39,316 nucleotides of DNA from Billgrantia azerbaijanica (GTDB lineage Bacteria > Pseudomonadota > Gammaproteobacteria > Pseudomonadales > Halomonadaceae): NCBI GenBank assembly GCA_004551485.1, contig SBLD01000023.1, forward strand, positions 12,812-52,127, written 5' to 3'. The notes beneath the pieces were generated by a model. The model was not told the DNA's origin and searched no databases. It saw only the letters and a list, made by a program, of their open reading frames with translations. Below are positions 8,337 to 17,428 of the stretch, piece by piece (position 1 is the first letter of the stretch; every line of letters starts with the position of its first letter). The position numbers and the translations under genes are program-made.

Positions 8337-10078
8337 ATTCTCACTCCGGCTGGACCCTCTACAAGCGCCTGCTGGGCTACGTGAAGCCCTACTGGGGCGC
8401 CTTCGCGCTGGCCATTCTCGGCTATGCCATCTACGCCGCCTCGAGCACCGCCCTCGCGGAGATGATGAAGCGGCTGATCGACGGTATCCAGGAGCCGGAT
8501 GCCGCCTTCCGCCTCTTCCTGCCGCTCTTCGTGGTGGCCATGTTCGCCACCCGCGGGCTCGGCACCTTTCTCGGCACCTACTTCATGAGCAGCGTGGCGC
8601 GCAACCTGGTGCATGTGCTGCGCTGCAACGTCTTCGATCACATGCTGCACCTGCCGGGGCGCTTCTTCGACGCCCACTCCAGCGGCCACCTGATCTCGCG
8701 GGTCACCTATCACGTGGAGCAGGTGACCGGGGCGGCCACCAAGGCGGTGACCATCCTGCTCCGCGAGGGGCTCTTCGTGATCGGCCTGCTCGCCTACCTG
8801 CTGTGGACCAACTGGCTGCTGACGCTGCTTTTTCTCGCCGTGACGCCGCTGATCGGCGGCGTGGTCAGCTACGCCAGCAAGCGCTTCCGGCGCCTGTCGC
8901 GACGCATCCAGCACTCCATGGGCGACGTCACCCATGTCGCCTCGGAAGCGCTCTCCGGCTATCGCGTGGTGCGCACCCACGGTGCCGAGCCCTTCGAGAA
9001 GGCGCGTTTCGCCGCCGCCAGCGACTACAACCGCCAGCAGAGCATGAAGGAGGCGCTGACCAAGGCGGTCAGCACCCCGGTGATCCAGCTGCTGGTAGCG
9101 CTGGCGCTGGCGGTGCTGGTGTGGTTCGCCATGTCGCCGGCGCTGATGGCCGACATGACGCCCGGCGAGTTCGTCGCCTTCATCACCGCCGCCTCGCTGA
9201 TGGCCAAGCCGGTCCGCCAGCTCACCGAGATCAACAGCGAGATCCAGAAGGGCATCGCCGCCACCAGCGAGCTGTTCGGGCTGCTCGACGAGCCCGCCGA
9301 GCCCGACGACGGCAGTCATGAGCCCGCCCGCCTGGCCGGGCGGGTGCGCTTCGAGGACGTGCACTTCCGCTACGCCCCCGACCAGCCCGAGGTGCTCCGG
9401 GGCATCGAGCTCGACGTGCGCAAGGGCGAGATGATCGCCATCGTGGGGCGTTCGGGCAGCGGCAAGTCGACCTTGGTGGGGCTGTTGCCGCGCTTCTACC
9501 GCCCCACGGCGGGGCGGGTGCTGATCGACGAGGTCCCCCTGGACGACTACCGCCTGTCGCCGCTGCGCCGCCAGATCGCGCTCGTCTCCCAGCAGGTGAC
9601 GCTGTTCAATGCCAGCATCGCCGCCAACATCGCCTACGGCGTGCCCGATGCCGAGCCGGCGGCCATCCGTGCCGCGGCGCGCGCGGCGCATGCCGACGAG
9701 TTCATCGAGCGGCTGCCGAAGGGCTACGACACCGTGGTGGGCGACAACGGGGTGATGCTCTCCGGCGGCCAGCGCCAGCGCCTGGCGATCGCCCGGGCGA
9801 TCTTCAAGGACGCGCCGCTGCTGATCCTGGACGAGGCGACCTCGGCGCTCGATACCGAGTCGGAGCGCCACATCCAGGCCGCGCTGGAGGAGGTGTGCCG
9901 CGGACGCACCACCTTCGTGATCGCCCACCGCCTCTCCACCATCGAGCGGGCCGACCGTATCCTGGTCATGGAGCAGGGGCGCATCGTCGAGCAGGGCGAC
10001 CATGCCACGCTGCTGGCCCGCGACGGCGCCTACGCCGCCCTGCATCGCCTGCAGTTCCAGGAGACGGCGACCTCATGA
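8333..10078 (+). CDS. msbA: Lipid A export ATP-binding/permease protein MsbA
   Basis: The 581-residue half-transporter flips lipid A-core from the inner to the outer leaflet of the inner membrane. Six membrane segments occupy about residues 15-310 and include the family-typical YFMSSVARNLVHVLR and FFDAHSSGHLISRVTY. The nucleotide-binding domain follows, with Walker A VGRSGSGKSTLVGLLPRFY near 380, signature LSGGQRQRLAIARAI near 483, Walker B LLILDEATSALDTESE, and the H-loop VIAHRLSTIE. It starts with GTG overlapping the exbD stop, and its stop overlaps the lpxK ATG (ATGA). The msbA-lpxK order matches E. coli. Other type I exporters look similar, but lpxK next door makes MsbA the clear choice. 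Confidence 0.95.
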   Translation: MNSHSGWTLYKRLLGYVKPYWGAFALAILGYAIYAASSTALAEMMKRLIDGIQEPDAAFRLFLPLFVVAMFATRGLGTFLGTYFMSSVARNLVHVLRCNVFDHMLHLPGRFFDAHSSGHLISRVTYHVEQVTGAATKAVTILLREGLFVIGLLAYLLWTNWLLTLLFLAVTPLIGGVVSYASKRFRRLSRRIQHSMGDVTHVASEALSGYRVVRTHGAEPFEKARFAAASDYNRQQSMKEALTKAVSTPVIQLLVALALAVLVWFAMSPALMADMTPGEFVAFITAASLMAKPVRQLTEINSEIQKGIAATSELFGLLDEPAEPDDGSHEPARLAGRVRFEDVHFRYAPDQPEVLRGIELDVRKGEMIAIVGRSGSGKSTLVGLLPRFYRPTAGRVLIDEVPLDDYRLSPLRRQIALVSQQVTLFNASIAANIAYGVPDAEPAAIRAAARAAHADEFIERLPKGYDTVVGDNGVMLSGGQRQRLAIARAIFKDAPLLILDEATSALDTESERHIQAALEEVCRGRTTFVIAHRLSTIERADRILVMEQGRIVEQGDHATLLARDGAYAALHRLQFQETATS

Positions 10079-11106
10079 GCGCCTCGCCGGGCGAGCGCTG
10101 GCTCGAGGCCGCCTACCGCGGGTCGCCGTGGCTCGGCCTGCTGCGCCCCCTGGAGGCGCTCTACCGCCGGGCGGTGGCGCGTCGCACCGCGGCCTTTCGC
10201 ACGGGACGGCGAACGGTGTGGCGTGCGCCGGTGCCGGTGATCGTGGTGGGCAACCTCACCCTGGGTGGCACCGGCAAGTCGCCGCTCACCGCCTGGATGG
10301 CCAGCCACCTGGCCGCCCGCGGCTGGCGGCCCGGCATCGTGGCGCGCGGCTACGGCGGCAAGGCGGCGCGCTATCCGCTGCGCGTGAGCGCCGACATGCC
10401 GGTGGTGCAGTGCGGCGACGAGCCGCGCATGCTGGCACGTCACACCGGCGTGCCGGTGGTGGTGGACCCGGACCGGCCGCGCGGCGCCCGGGCGCTGATC
10501 GACGCCGGCTGCGATATCCTGATCAGTGACGACGGCCTGCAGCACCTGGCGCTGGGCCGCGACCTGGAGCTGGTGGTGGTCGACGGCCGGCGCGGCTTCG
10601 GCAACGGGCGCTGCCTGCCGGCCGGGCCGCTGCGCGAGCCGCTGTCGCGCCTCGCGGGGGTGGATGCGGTGCTGGTCAACGGCGAGGCAGCCTTCACGGC
10701 GCCCCCCGGCGCCTGGACGTTCCACCTGGTGCCGGTGCGCTGGCGCCGCCTGGCCGATGGCGAGGCGCGGGCGCTGGCGCCGCCGCCCTTTGCCGGGCCG
10801 GTGCACGCTGTGGCCGGCATCGGTCACCCAGGCCGCTTCTTCGCCACCCTGGAGGCGCTCGGCGTGACGGTGGAGCCGCACCCCCTGGGCGACCACCACC
10901 GCTTCACGGCCGCCGACCTCGACTTCGGCGACGATCGCCCGGTGGTGATGACGGCCAAGGATGCCGAGAAGTGCCGCGAGCTGGCGCCCGCGGAGAGCTG
11001 GGTGCTGGAGGTGGCAGCCGAACCGGAACCCGGCTTCACCGCCTGGCTCGACGCGCGGCTGGCCGTCTGGCGCCGCCCCGAGGCCACAGCCGGAACCAGG
11101 CGGTAG
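10075..11106 (+). CDS. lpxK: Tetraacyldisaccharide 4'-kinase
   Basis: The 343-residue inner-membrane-associated kinase phosphorylates the 4' position of the lipid A precursor disaccharide, making lipid IVA. It shows the LpxK P-loop GNLTLGGTGKSPLTAWM near residue 62, GIVARGYGGKAARYP, ISDDGLQHLALGRDLELVVV, and the later VMTAKDAEKC segment. An N-terminal amphipathic and hydrophobic stretch (SPWLGLLRPLEALYRRA) probably anchors it to the membrane. The ATG at 10075 overlaps the msbA stop by four bases. A longer in-frame extension upstream runs inside msbA and is not used. Its length is in the usual range. Confidence 0.95.
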   Translation: MSASPGERWLEAAYRGSPWLGLLRPLEALYRRAVARRTAAFRTGRRTVWRAPVPVIVVGNLTLGGTGKSPLTAWMASHLAARGWRPGIVARGYGGKAARYPLRVSADMPVVQCGDEPRMLARHTGVPVVVDPDRPRGARALIDAGCDILISDDGLQHLALGRDLELVVVDGRRGFGNGRCLPAGPLREPLSRLAGVDAVLVNGEAAFTAPPGAWTFHLVPVRWRRLADGEARALAPPPFAGPVHAVAGIGHPGRFFATLEALGVTVEPHPLGDHHRFTAADLDFGDDRPVVMTAKDAEKCRELAPAESWVLEVAAEPEPGFTAWLDARLAVWRRPEATAGTRR

Positions 11107-11134
11107 ACGATTCCCTTTGACTTGGAGGTAGGAA

Positions 11135-11344
11135 ATGGACAAGGAACTGCTGGCGATGCTGGTTTGCCCGCTGTGCAAGGGCAAGCTGAAGTACGACCGC
11201 GAGGCCGATGAGCTGCGTTGCCACTACGATGGACTGGCCTACCCGGTACGTGACGGCATCCCGGTGATGCTGCCCGAGGAAGCGCGGCGGATGGACGTCG
11301 ACGAGAAGCTGCCCGATTCACCCGGGCGCCTCGGGGAGGGGTGA
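11135..11344 (+). CDS. Trm112 family protein (YcaR-like)
   Basis: The 69-residue protein of the Trm112/YcaR family begins [18 protein letters not shown]. Relatives are small zinc-ribbon-like proteins; eukaryotic and archaeal Trm112 activates several methyltransferases, while the bacterial role is less clear. The visible motif is [19 protein letters not shown], with [16 protein letters not shown] at the C-terminus. It lacks the second CxxC of a full zinc ribbon. GGAGG lies well placed before the ATG. The stop overlaps the kdsB start, and the position between lpxK and kdsB matches E. coli ycaR. Confidence 0.9.
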   Translation: MDKELLAMLVCPLCKGKLKYDREADELRCHYDGLAYPVRDGIPVMLPEEARRMDVDEKLPDSPGRLGEG

Positions 11345-12129
11345 TGGCGGTGTCGGAACGCGCCTTCCTGGCGGTGATCCCCGCCCGCTACGCCTCCTCG
11401 CGGTTGCCCGGCAAGCCCCTGCTGGAGATCGCCGGCGACCCCATGGTGGCCCACGTGTGGCGGCGTGCCTGCGCGAGTGCGGCCTCCCGCGTGGTGGTGG
11501 CCACCGACGATGCGCGCATCCGCGAGGCGCTCGCCCCCTACGGCGCCGAGGTGGTGATGACCCGCGACGATCACGCCTCCGGCACCGACCGCCTCGCCGA
11601 GGTGGCCGAGCGGCTGGGGCTTCCCGACGAGGCCGTGCTGGTCAACGTCCAGGGCGACGAGCCGCTGATCCCGCCAGCGCTGATCGACCAGGTGGCGGCG
11701 CGCCTGCACGACGATCCCGATGCCGCCATCGCCACCCTGGCCGAGCCGATCACCGACGTCGAGACGCTGTTCAACGCCAATGTGGTGAAAGTGGTGCGCG
11801 CCCTCTCGGGGCGGGCGCTCTACTTCTCCCGCGCGCCCATCCCCTGGGACCGCGAGCACTTCGCTGCGCGCCCCGAGCTGTTGGCCACCGACGCCTGGCT
11901 GCGCCATATCGGCCTCTACGCCTACCGCGCCGGCTTCCTCGCCGACTACCGCGACTGGCCGCCATCGCCGCTTGAACAGCTCGAACAGCTCGAACAGCTG
12001 CGCGCCCTGCACCACGGCCACGCCATCCAGGTGGCGCTGGCCGCCGCGCCCAATCCCGCCGGCATCGACACCGTCGAGGACCTGGCGCGCGTGCGCGCGC
12101 TGCTCGAGACCCCGAAAGGAGGGCGATGA
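11344..12129 (+). CDS. kdsB: 3-deoxy-manno-octulosonate cytidylyltransferase
   Basis: The 261-residue cytoplasmic enzyme makes CMP-KDO from CTP and KDO for the LPS inner core. It has the signature [18 protein letters not shown] at the N-terminus, [16 protein letters not shown], and [13 protein letters not shown] carrying the magnesium-binding Asp. A further stretch ([13 protein letters not shown]) and [12 protein letters not shown] complete the family pattern. ATG 11344 shares its first base with the trm112 stop (TGATG); a GTG at 11341 is possible but sits too close to the Shine-Dalgarno sequence. The [10 protein letters not shown] segment near residue 212 is a normal family helix although its DNA is a triple repeat. 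Its stop overlaps the next gene by four bases. Confidence 0.95.
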   Translation: MAVSERAFLAVIPARYASSRLPGKPLLEIAGDPMVAHVWRRACASAASRVVVATDDARIREALAPYGAEVVMTRDDHASGTDRLAEVAERLGLPDEAVLVNVQGDEPLIPPALIDQVAARLHDDPDAAIATLAEPITDVETLFNANVVKVVRALSGRALYFSRAPIPWDREHFAARPELLATDAWLRHIGLYAYRAGFLADYRDWPPSPLEQLEQLEQLRALHHGHAIQVALAAAPNPAGIDTVEDLARVRALLETPKGGR

Positions 12130-12608
12130 TGCGCGTGCTGTTCGTCTGCCTCGGCAACATCTGCCGCTCGCCCACCGCCGAAGGCGTCTTCCGCCGCCAA
12201 CTGGACGAGGCCGGTCTGGCGGACGCCGTCGCCGTCGATTCCTGCGGCATCGGCCCCTGGCACGTGGGCAAGGCCCCCGATCCGCGGGCCCAGGCGGCGG
12301 CGCGCCGGCGTGGCGTCGACCTCTCCGGCCTGCGCGCCCGTCAGCTCGACGACGAGGACTTCTACCGCTTCGACTACCTGCTGGCCATGGATCACGACAA
12401 CCTGACGGCCATCGAGGCGCGCCGCCCGCCCGACAGCGATGCCGTGGTGACGCTCTTCCTCGAGTACGCCGGCCATCCCGACCGCGCCGTTCCCGATCCC
12501 TATTTCGGCGGCGAGCAGGGCTTCGAGGAGGTGCTCGATCTGATCGAGGCGGCGTCCCGTGGCCTGATCGTGACGCTGCGCGACCGCTTGGGGGAGGGAG
12601 CGCCTTGA
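12126..12608 (+). CDS. Low-molecular-weight protein tyrosine phosphatase
   Basis: The 160-residue protein is a cysteine-dependent low-molecular-weight phosphatase. The P-loop is [16 protein letters not shown], with nucleophile Cys8 and Arg14. The general acid is the Asp of [15 protein letters not shown] near residue 127. Members dephosphorylate phosphotyrosine; in some bacteria they work with BY-kinases in exopolysaccharide export. No such kinase lies here, and the gene sits between kdsB and murB with four-base overlaps on both sides, so its substrate may be an envelope enzyme (inference). ATG 12126 and ATG 12129 are both possible starts and differ by one residue. Confidence 0.92.
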   Translation: MMRVLFVCLGNICRSPTAEGVFRRQLDEAGLADAVAVDSCGIGPWHVGKAPDPRAQAAARRRGVDLSGLRARQLDDEDFYRFDYLLAMDHDNLTAIEARRPPDSDAVVTLFLEYAGHPDRAVPDPYFGGEQGFEEVLDLIEAASRGLIVTLRDRLGEGAP

Positions 12609-13615
12609 GCGTCGTCATCCGCCCCGAGCACGACCTGAGCGGGGCCAATACCCTGGGCCTGCCCTGCGTGGCCGAGCGCTTTGTGGCGCCGGGCAGCGTC
12701 GCCGCGCTGCGCGAGGTGCTGGCCGGGGCCCGTGCCCACGGCTGGCCGCTGACCCTGCTCGGCGGTGGCAGCAATCTCATCCTGCCGGCGCGGCTGTCCG
12801 GCCTGGTGGTGCAGCCGGCGCTCACCCGCTGGTGGCTGGAGCCGGCGGGGGAGGGCGTGCGCGTGCATGCCGAGGCCGGCGTCGACTGGCACCGCCTGGT
12901 GATGGCGCTCGCCGGGCACGGCCTGTGGGGCACCGAGAACCTGGCGCTGATTCCCGGCCACTGTGGCGCGGCACCGATCCAGAACATCGGCGCCTACGGC
13001 GTGGAGCTCGGCGAGGTCCTGGAGGCGGTCCACCTGCTCCATCTCGATGACGGACGCGAGACGGTGCTGAGCGCCGGGGAGTGCGACTTCGCCTACCGCG
13101 ACAGCGTCTTCAAGCGCGAACTCAACGGCCGGGTGGTGATCACGCGGCTGGTGCTGCGCCTGTCGCGCACGCCCCGCCCGCGCCTCGACTACGGCGATCT
13201 GGCGCGCCGCGTGGCGGGGTGTCCGACGCCGCTGGCCGTGGCCGAGGCGGTGTGTGCGGTGCGCCGCGAGAAGCTGCCCGACCCGGCCACGCTCGGCAAT
13301 GCCGGCAGCTTCTTCCAGAACCCCCGGGTGGCGGCCGATGTTGCCGAGCGGCTGCTCCATGACCACCCACGGATGCCACACTTTCCCCAGCCCGATGGCC
13401 GGGTGAAGCTGGCCGCTGGCTGGCTGATCGATCAGTGCGGCCTCAAGGGGTGGCGGGACGGCCACTTCGGTGTGCACGATCGCCAGGCGCTGGTGCTGGT
13501 GCACCTCGGCGGCGGCTGCGCCGCGGAGCTGCTGGCCTTTGCCGGGCGGGTGGCCGAGCGGGTCGAGGCGCGCTTCGGCGTGACGCTCGAGCGCGAGCCG
13601 CGCCTCGCCGGCTGA
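12605..13615 (+). CDS. murB: UDP-N-acetylenolpyruvoylglucosamine reductase
   Basis: The 336-residue FAD enzyme reduces UDP-GlcNAc-enolpyruvate to UDP-MurNAc with NADPH, the second committed step of peptidoglycan synthesis. FAD-binding motifs are LTLLGGGSNLIL near residue 55 and IPGHCGAAPIQNIGAYGVE near 118. The active-site Ser lies in LPDPATLGNAGSFFQNP near residue 235. The C-terminal Glu region is VTLEREPRLAG. This is a type I MurB as in E. coli. The likely start is TTG 12605, overlapping the previous stop (TTGA) with GGAGGG upstream; no ATG or GTG fits the conserved N-terminus. It is the last gene of the operon and is followed by a strong hairpin. Confidence 0.95.
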   Translation: MSVVIRPEHDLSGANTLGLPCVAERFVAPGSVAALREVLAGARAHGWPLTLLGGGSNLILPARLSGLVVQPALTRWWLEPAGEGVRVHAEAGVDWHRLVMALAGHGLWGTENLALIPGHCGAAPIQNIGAYGVELGEVLEAVHLLHLDDGRETVLSAGECDFAYRDSVFKRELNGRVVITRLVLRLSRTPRPRLDYGDLARRVAGCPTPLAVAEAVCAVRREKLPDPATLGNAGSFFQNPRVAADVAERLLHDHPRMPHFPQPDGRVKLAAGWLIDQCGLKGWRDGHFGVHDRQALVLVHLGGGCAAELLAFAGRVAERVEARFGVTLEREPRLAG

Positions 13616-13647
13616 GCGCCCTGTGTCGACCCGCTAGTAGCCCTGGA

Positions 13648-13687
13648 AACGACATCGCCCGCGCCGAATGGCGCGGGCGATGTCGTT
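13648..13687. terminator. Bidirectional hairpin between murB and rne
   Basis: An 18-bp perfect inverted repeat (13648-13665 with 13670-13687) encloses the four-base loop GAAT. It lies in the 91-base gap between the convergent murB and rne stops. The ends carry AA and TT rather than a long T-run, so it may act as a terminator in both directions or as a stabilising 3' structure. Confidence 0.75.
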
Positions 13688-13706
13688 GGGCTAGGTGACA
13701 AGGGGG

Positions 13707-16700
13707 TCAGCCCTGCTTGCCTCCCTCCCGGGCCTTGGCCTCCTGCTCGCGGCGCCGGATCTCACGCGGGTCATTGTGCGCGCGGCGCCGGCGACGGCGG
13801 GCGGGCGTTGTCGTCGCCTGCTCGGCCTTCTCTGCCTTGGCCTCGGCGGGCTTCTCGGCCGGCTTGGCTTCGCCCTTGGGTGCCTCGGTCTTGGCTTCGG
13901 CGGGCTTCTCGGCCGGCTTGGCTTCGCCCTTGGGTGCCTCGGTCTTGGCTTCGGCGGGCTTTTCAGCCGGCTTGGTGTCGGCCTTGGGCGTCTCCGGCTT
14001 GGCCTCGGTGGGCTTCCCGGCCGGCTTGGTGTCGGCCTTGGGCGTCTCCTCCTTGGTCCCGGCGGGCTTGGCTTCAGCCTTGGGCGCCTCTGCCTTGGCC
14101 TCGGCGGGCTTTTCGTCTGACTTGGCTTCGGCCTTGGGTGCCTCTGCCTTGGCCTCGGCGGGCTTTTCGTCTGACTTGGCTTCGGCCTTGGGTGCCTCGC
14201 CCTTGGGCATTTCTGCCTTGGCCTCGGCGGGCTTGCCTTCAACCTTGGGTGCCTGGGCCTTGGGCGTTTCCGCCTTGGGCTCGATAGGCTTCTCGGCCGG
14301 CTTGCGCTTCGCAACCTTGGGTGCCTGGGCCTTGGGCGTTTCCGCCTTGGGCTCGATAGGCTTCTCGGCCGGCTTGCCTTCGACCTTGGGTGCCTGGGCC
14401 TTGGGCGTCTCCGCCTTGGCTTCGGCAGGCTTGCCTTCGCCTCGCGGTGCTTCTGCCTTGGGCGTCTCCGCCTTGCCCTCGGCGGGCTTCTCGGCCTGCT
14501 CGGCGCCAGCCTTGGGCGCCTCCGCCTTGGCTTCGGCCGGCTTGCCTTCGGCTTGCGGTGCTTCGGCCTTGGGTGCCTCCGCCTTGGCTTCGGCGGGCTT
14601 CTCGGCCGGCTTGCCTTCGCCTAGCGGGGCTTCGGCCTTCGGCGCTTCCGCCTGGGGTTCAGCGGCCTGCTTCGCTTCCGCCTGCAGGCGCTGCTGTTCG
14701 GCTTCCGCTTCGGGCTTGATGGCGTGCTGGCGCGTCCGGCTCCGCGGGTTGTTGCGCGTACGCTTGGGCTTGCCGCTCTCCGTCTTGGGCGCTTCGGCGG
14801 CCGCCGCGTCGCCGGCTTTCTCGGTTACCTTCTCCGCGGGCTTGTCGGCGGGCTGGGGCTTGCGTGCCTCGTCGCGCCCGCGCCCGCCCTCGCGGGCTGC
14901 CGGCTTGTCGGCCGGTGCGCCGCGACCGCGGCCGCCACGGCTGCGACGCTCCTCGTCGCCCTCGGCGCGCGCTTCGCTGCGGCTCGCCTCGGTGCTACGG
15001 CCCTGGGGACGCTGGCCGCGAGCCTCGTCGCGGCTCTCCGGACGCTCGCCGCGGGGGCGGCGGGGGCGGCCGCGCCCGTTGCGCTCACCGCGGGCTTCGC
15101 CCTGGGCCGTGTCGCGCGACGGTGCGGTGGGCTTGGCACTCGGCGTGGGAGTCGCGGTCGGCTCGGCCTGCTTGGCCGGCTCCGCTTCGCCGCTGCCGAG
15201 CCACTTGGCCACGCCCTTCACCAGGCGGCCCAGCACGCCGCTCGGGGCCGGTGGGGTGGCCGTGGGTGCCGGTGTCGGTGCGGCCGGCTCCTGTTGCTGC
15301 AGCGAAGCGGGCGCCGGCTCGTTATGGATCACCGTCTTCACCGCCGCTTCGGCACGTGCGGCGGGCTTGGCCGCGCTGGTGTCGGGCTCCTTGCCCACCT
15401 CGGTCTCGGTGGAGAGTTCGAAGCTCGACTTGTCGAGGCTGCCGTCCTCCTCGATGTGGTCGTCACGCAGGCGCTGCACGTCGTAGTGCGGGGTGTGCAT
15501 CTCGGCGCTCGGCAGCAGCACCACGCGCACGTCCTGGCGCCGCTCGATGTCGGCCAGCACGTTGCGCTTCTCGTTGAGCAGGTAGGTGGCCACCGGCACC
15601 GGCAGGATCGCGCGGATCTGGGCGCTGCGCTCCTTCATCGCCTCCTCTTCGATCAGGCGCATGATGGAGAGCGACAGCGAACGCACGTCGCGGATGGTAC
15701 CCTGGCCGTTGCAGCGTGGGCAGACCACGCCGCTGGTCTCGCCCAGCGATGGGCGCAGGCGCTGGCGCGACATCTCCATCAGGCCGAAGCGCGAGATGCG
15801 TCCGATCTGCACGCGGGCGCGGTCGAGCTTGAGCGCGTCGCGCATGCGGTTCTCGACTTCGCGCTGGTTGCGCGCCGGGCTCATGTCGATGAAGTCGATC
15901 ACCACCAGGCCGCCGATGTCGCGCAGGCGCAGCTGGCGGGCGATCTCGTCGGCGGCCTCGAGATTGGTCTGCAGCGCCGTCTCCTCGATGTCGCTGCCGC
16001 GGGTGGCGCGCGCCGAGTTGATGTCGATGGAGACCAGCGCCTCGGTGTGGTCGATGACGAGGGAGCCGCCGGAGGGCAGCTTCACCTCGCGCTCGTAGGC
16101 GGTCTCGATCTGCGACTCGATCTGGAAGCGCGAGAAGAGCGGCACCTCGTCGGCGTAGAGCTTGATCTTCTGCTGGTAGGAGGGCATCACCTGGCGGATG
16201 AAGGTCAGCGCCTCCTGGTGGACCTGCTCGCTGTCGATCAGCACCTCGCCGATGTCCTGGCGCAGGTAGTCGCGCATGGCGCGGATGATGACGTTGGACT
16301 CGCGGTAGATCAGGAAGGGCGCCGGCCGCTTGCCGGCCTCCTCGGTGATCGCCTCCCACACCTGGACGAGGTAGTCAAGGTCCCACTGCAACTCCTCGGG
16401 GGAGCGGCCGATGCCGGCGGTGCGCACGATGACGCCCATCTTGTCGGGCACCGTGAGCTGCCCCATGGCCTCCTTGAGCTGGCTGCGCTCCTCGCCCTCG
16501 ATGCGCCGCGAGATGCCGCCGGCGCGGGGGTTGTTGGGCATCAGCACCAGGAAGCGGCCGGCCAGGCTGATGAAGGTGGTCAGCGCCGCACCCTTGTTGC
16601 CGCGCTCCTCCTTGTCCACCTGGACGATGACTTCCTGGCCTTCCTTCAGCACCTCCTTGATGCTGGGGCGCCCGGAGGTCTCCTTGAGGAAGTATTCGCG

Positions 16701-16922
16701 GGCCACCTCCTTGAGGGGCAGGAAGCCGTGGCGCTCGGCACCGAAATCGACGAAGGCGGCTTCGAGGGAGGGTTCGACGCGGGTGATGCGGCCGCGGTAG
16801 ATGTTGGCTTTCTTCTGCTCCCGGGCACCGGATTCGATGTCCAGGTCGTAGAGGCGTTGTCCATCGACCAGGGCGACCCGCAGCTCTTCCGGCTGGGTCG
16901 CATTGATGAGCATGCGTTTCAT
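13707..16922 (-). CDS. rne: Ribonuclease E
   Basis: The 1071-residue endoribonuclease starts RNA decay and processes rRNA and tRNA. The N-terminal catalytic half is highly conserved: [10 protein letters not shown] start, S1 domain about 36-118 ([20 protein letters not shown]), magnesium-binding Asp residues in [18 protein letters not shown] and [10 protein letters not shown], and Zn-link CPRCNGQG near 400. An amphipathic helix [17 protein letters not shown] near 559-575 resembles the membrane anchor of other RNase E proteins. Arg-rich stretches ([15 protein letters not shown] and others) about 600-720 would bind RNA. A Lys/Ala/Glu/Pro repeat spans about 755-1028, and the tail carries [17 protein letters not shown]. 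Start 16922 matches E. coli; a TTG four codons upstream is unlikely. The scaffold repeats are unusually long and recently duplicated. Confidence 0.97.
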   Translation of the reverse strand: MKRMLINATQPEELRVALVDGQRLYDLDIESGAREQKKANIYRGRITRVEPSLEAAFVDFGAERHGFLPLKEVAREYFLKETSGRPSIKEVLKEGQEVIVQVDKEERGNKGAALTTFISLAGRFLVLMPNNPRAGGISRRIEGEERSQLKEAMGQLTVPDKMGVIVRTAGIGRSPEELQWDLDYLVQVWEAITEEAGKRPAPFLIYRESNVIIRAMRDYLRQDIGEVLIDSEQVHQEALTFIRQVMPSYQQKIKLYADEVPLFSRFQIESQIETAYEREVKLPSGGSLVIDHTEALVSIDINSARATRGSDIEETALQTNLEAADEIARQLRLRDIGGLVVIDFIDMSPARNQREVENRMRDALKLDRARVQIGRISRFGLMEMSRQRLRPSLGETSGVVCPRCNGQGTIRDVRSLSLSIMRLIEEEAMKERSAQIRAILPVPVATYLLNEKRNVLADIERRQDVRVVLLPSAEMHTPHYDVQRLRDDHIEEDGSLDKSSFELSTETEVGKEPDTSAAKPAARAEAAVKTVIHNEPAPASLQQQEPAAPTPAPTATPPAPSGVLGRLVKGVAKWLGSGEAEPAKQAEPTATPTPSAKPTAPSRDTAQGEARGERNGRGRPRRPRGERPESRDEARGQRPQGRSTEASRSEARAEGDEERRSRGGRGRGAPADKPAAREGGRGRDEARKPQPADKPAEKVTEKAGDAAAAEAPKTESGKPKRTRNNPRSRTRQHAIKPEAEAEQQRLQAEAKQAAEPQAEAPKAEAPLGEGKPAEKPAEAKAEAPKAEAPQAEGKPAEAKAEAPKAGAEQAEKPAEGKAETPKAEAPRGEGKPAEAKAETPKAQAPKVEGKPAEKPIEPKAETPKAQAPKVAKRKPAEKPIEPKAETPKAQAPKVEGKPAEAKAEMPKGEAPKAEAKSDEKPAEAKAEAPKAEAKSDEKPAEAKAEAPKAEAKPAGTKEETPKADTKPAGKPTEAKPETPKADTKPAEKPAEAKTEAPKGEAKPAEKPAEAKTEAPKGEAKPAEKPAEAKAEKAEQATTTPARRRRRRAHNDPREIRRREQEAKAREGGKQG
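13841..14655 (-). repeat. Tandem Lys-Pro-Ala-Glu repeats in the RNase E scaffold
   Basis: About 800 bases of rne encode degenerate 18-24-residue units built on [18 protein letters not shown]. At least three near-identical tandem copies are visible. The 54-base unit for [18 protein letters not shown] occurs twice at about 13850-13960. The 54-base unit for [18 protein letters not shown] occurs twice at about 14080-14190. A longer unit containing [19 protein letters not shown] occurs twice at about 14230-14400, differing at its joint (VEG against VAKR). The units have lengths divisible by three, so copy changes keep the frame open. The region is charged and almost certainly disordered. Confidence 0.9.
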
Positions 16923-17392
16923 GTCGTCTCGCAAACTGGACGCGCCGGCGAGCTTCGACGAAGGCGAACCTCTGGTGCTGCGTGCTTGTGCTCAGCGCAT
17001 GTCGCGGATGCGCAGTGGCGCCCGATCGCACCGGGCCGCGTTGCGGGCCCGACACGACATGATCATGTTGAGTACGCGGCGGAGGCAGGACGTGTCTCGG
17101 CGGGTCATCGCCCATCCGGCCCTGCGGTCTCCGCCAGACACCTGGCATTCATCGATTCGCCAACGCCGGCCACCGGCACGATGTTGAACGATTCCCGTGG
17201 CCTCCGCTCGCCTGTCAGGATGGCGAGCCGGAATCCGGGCGTGGCGTTGTTACTTATCTATTTCTGCGTCACTCGTCGGCGGCGGGACCCCTGTACACGT
17301 CGAGTGCTGGGGGCGTCGCGGCCTGATTTCGTCGCTCCGGCCTGCGTGTCTGTCGGGCAGGCGCTAGGGGACCGAAGGGATCCATCCGAGCG
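16923..17392 (-). promoter_or_regulatory. Long 5' leader of rne
   Basis: This stretch has no convincing gene. If the promoter at 17400-17428 is used, the rne mRNA has a leader of about 470 bases. In enterobacteria the rne leader is long and folded, and RNase E cleaves it to control its own synthesis. Visible inverted repeats include GCTCGCC (17206-17212) with GGCGAGC (17222-17228), CCGG-AAT-CCGG at 17228-17238, and the palindrome CATGATCATG at 17058-17067. A short AU-rich patch lies at 17247-17265. Whether any matches the Rfam rne 5' UTR element cannot be decided by eye. Confidence 0.5.
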
Positions 17393-17399
17393 AGCTGGC

Positions 17400-17428
17400 A
17401 ATATAGCAGCAATGGGGGAGAGCGGCAA
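17400..17428 (-). promoter_or_regulatory. Probable sigma-70 promoter of rne
   Basis: On the minus strand TTGCCG (17423-17428) is followed after 17 bases by TATATT (17400-17405). This is among the best promoter matches in the window. It sits directly against the candidate rluC promoter on the other strand, so RNA polymerase binding at the two should interfere. Confidence 0.6.

Noticed and set aside
11971-12000. Triple nine-base repeat (CTCGAACAG) in kdsB, a possible slippage site
   Set aside because: It encodes [10 protein letters not shown], which is normal for this helix in KdsB proteins. Units are multiples of three, so no frame switching is expected.
13841-14655. Regular repeats that might be mistaken for a CRISPR array
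   Set aside because: They are in-frame coding repeats of rne without unique spacers of constant length, and there are no cas genes.
13717-15486. A 589-codon plus-strand frame rich in Ala, Ser, Gly and Leu, antisense to rne
   Set aside because: Its repeats are the reverse reading of the RNase E scaffold repeats. The rne frame is conserved through known domains, so this one is a shadow.
16903-17187. A 94-codon frame in the rne leader
   Set aside because: It crosses the rne start on the opposite strand and shows no family features. Leader RNA is the better explanation.
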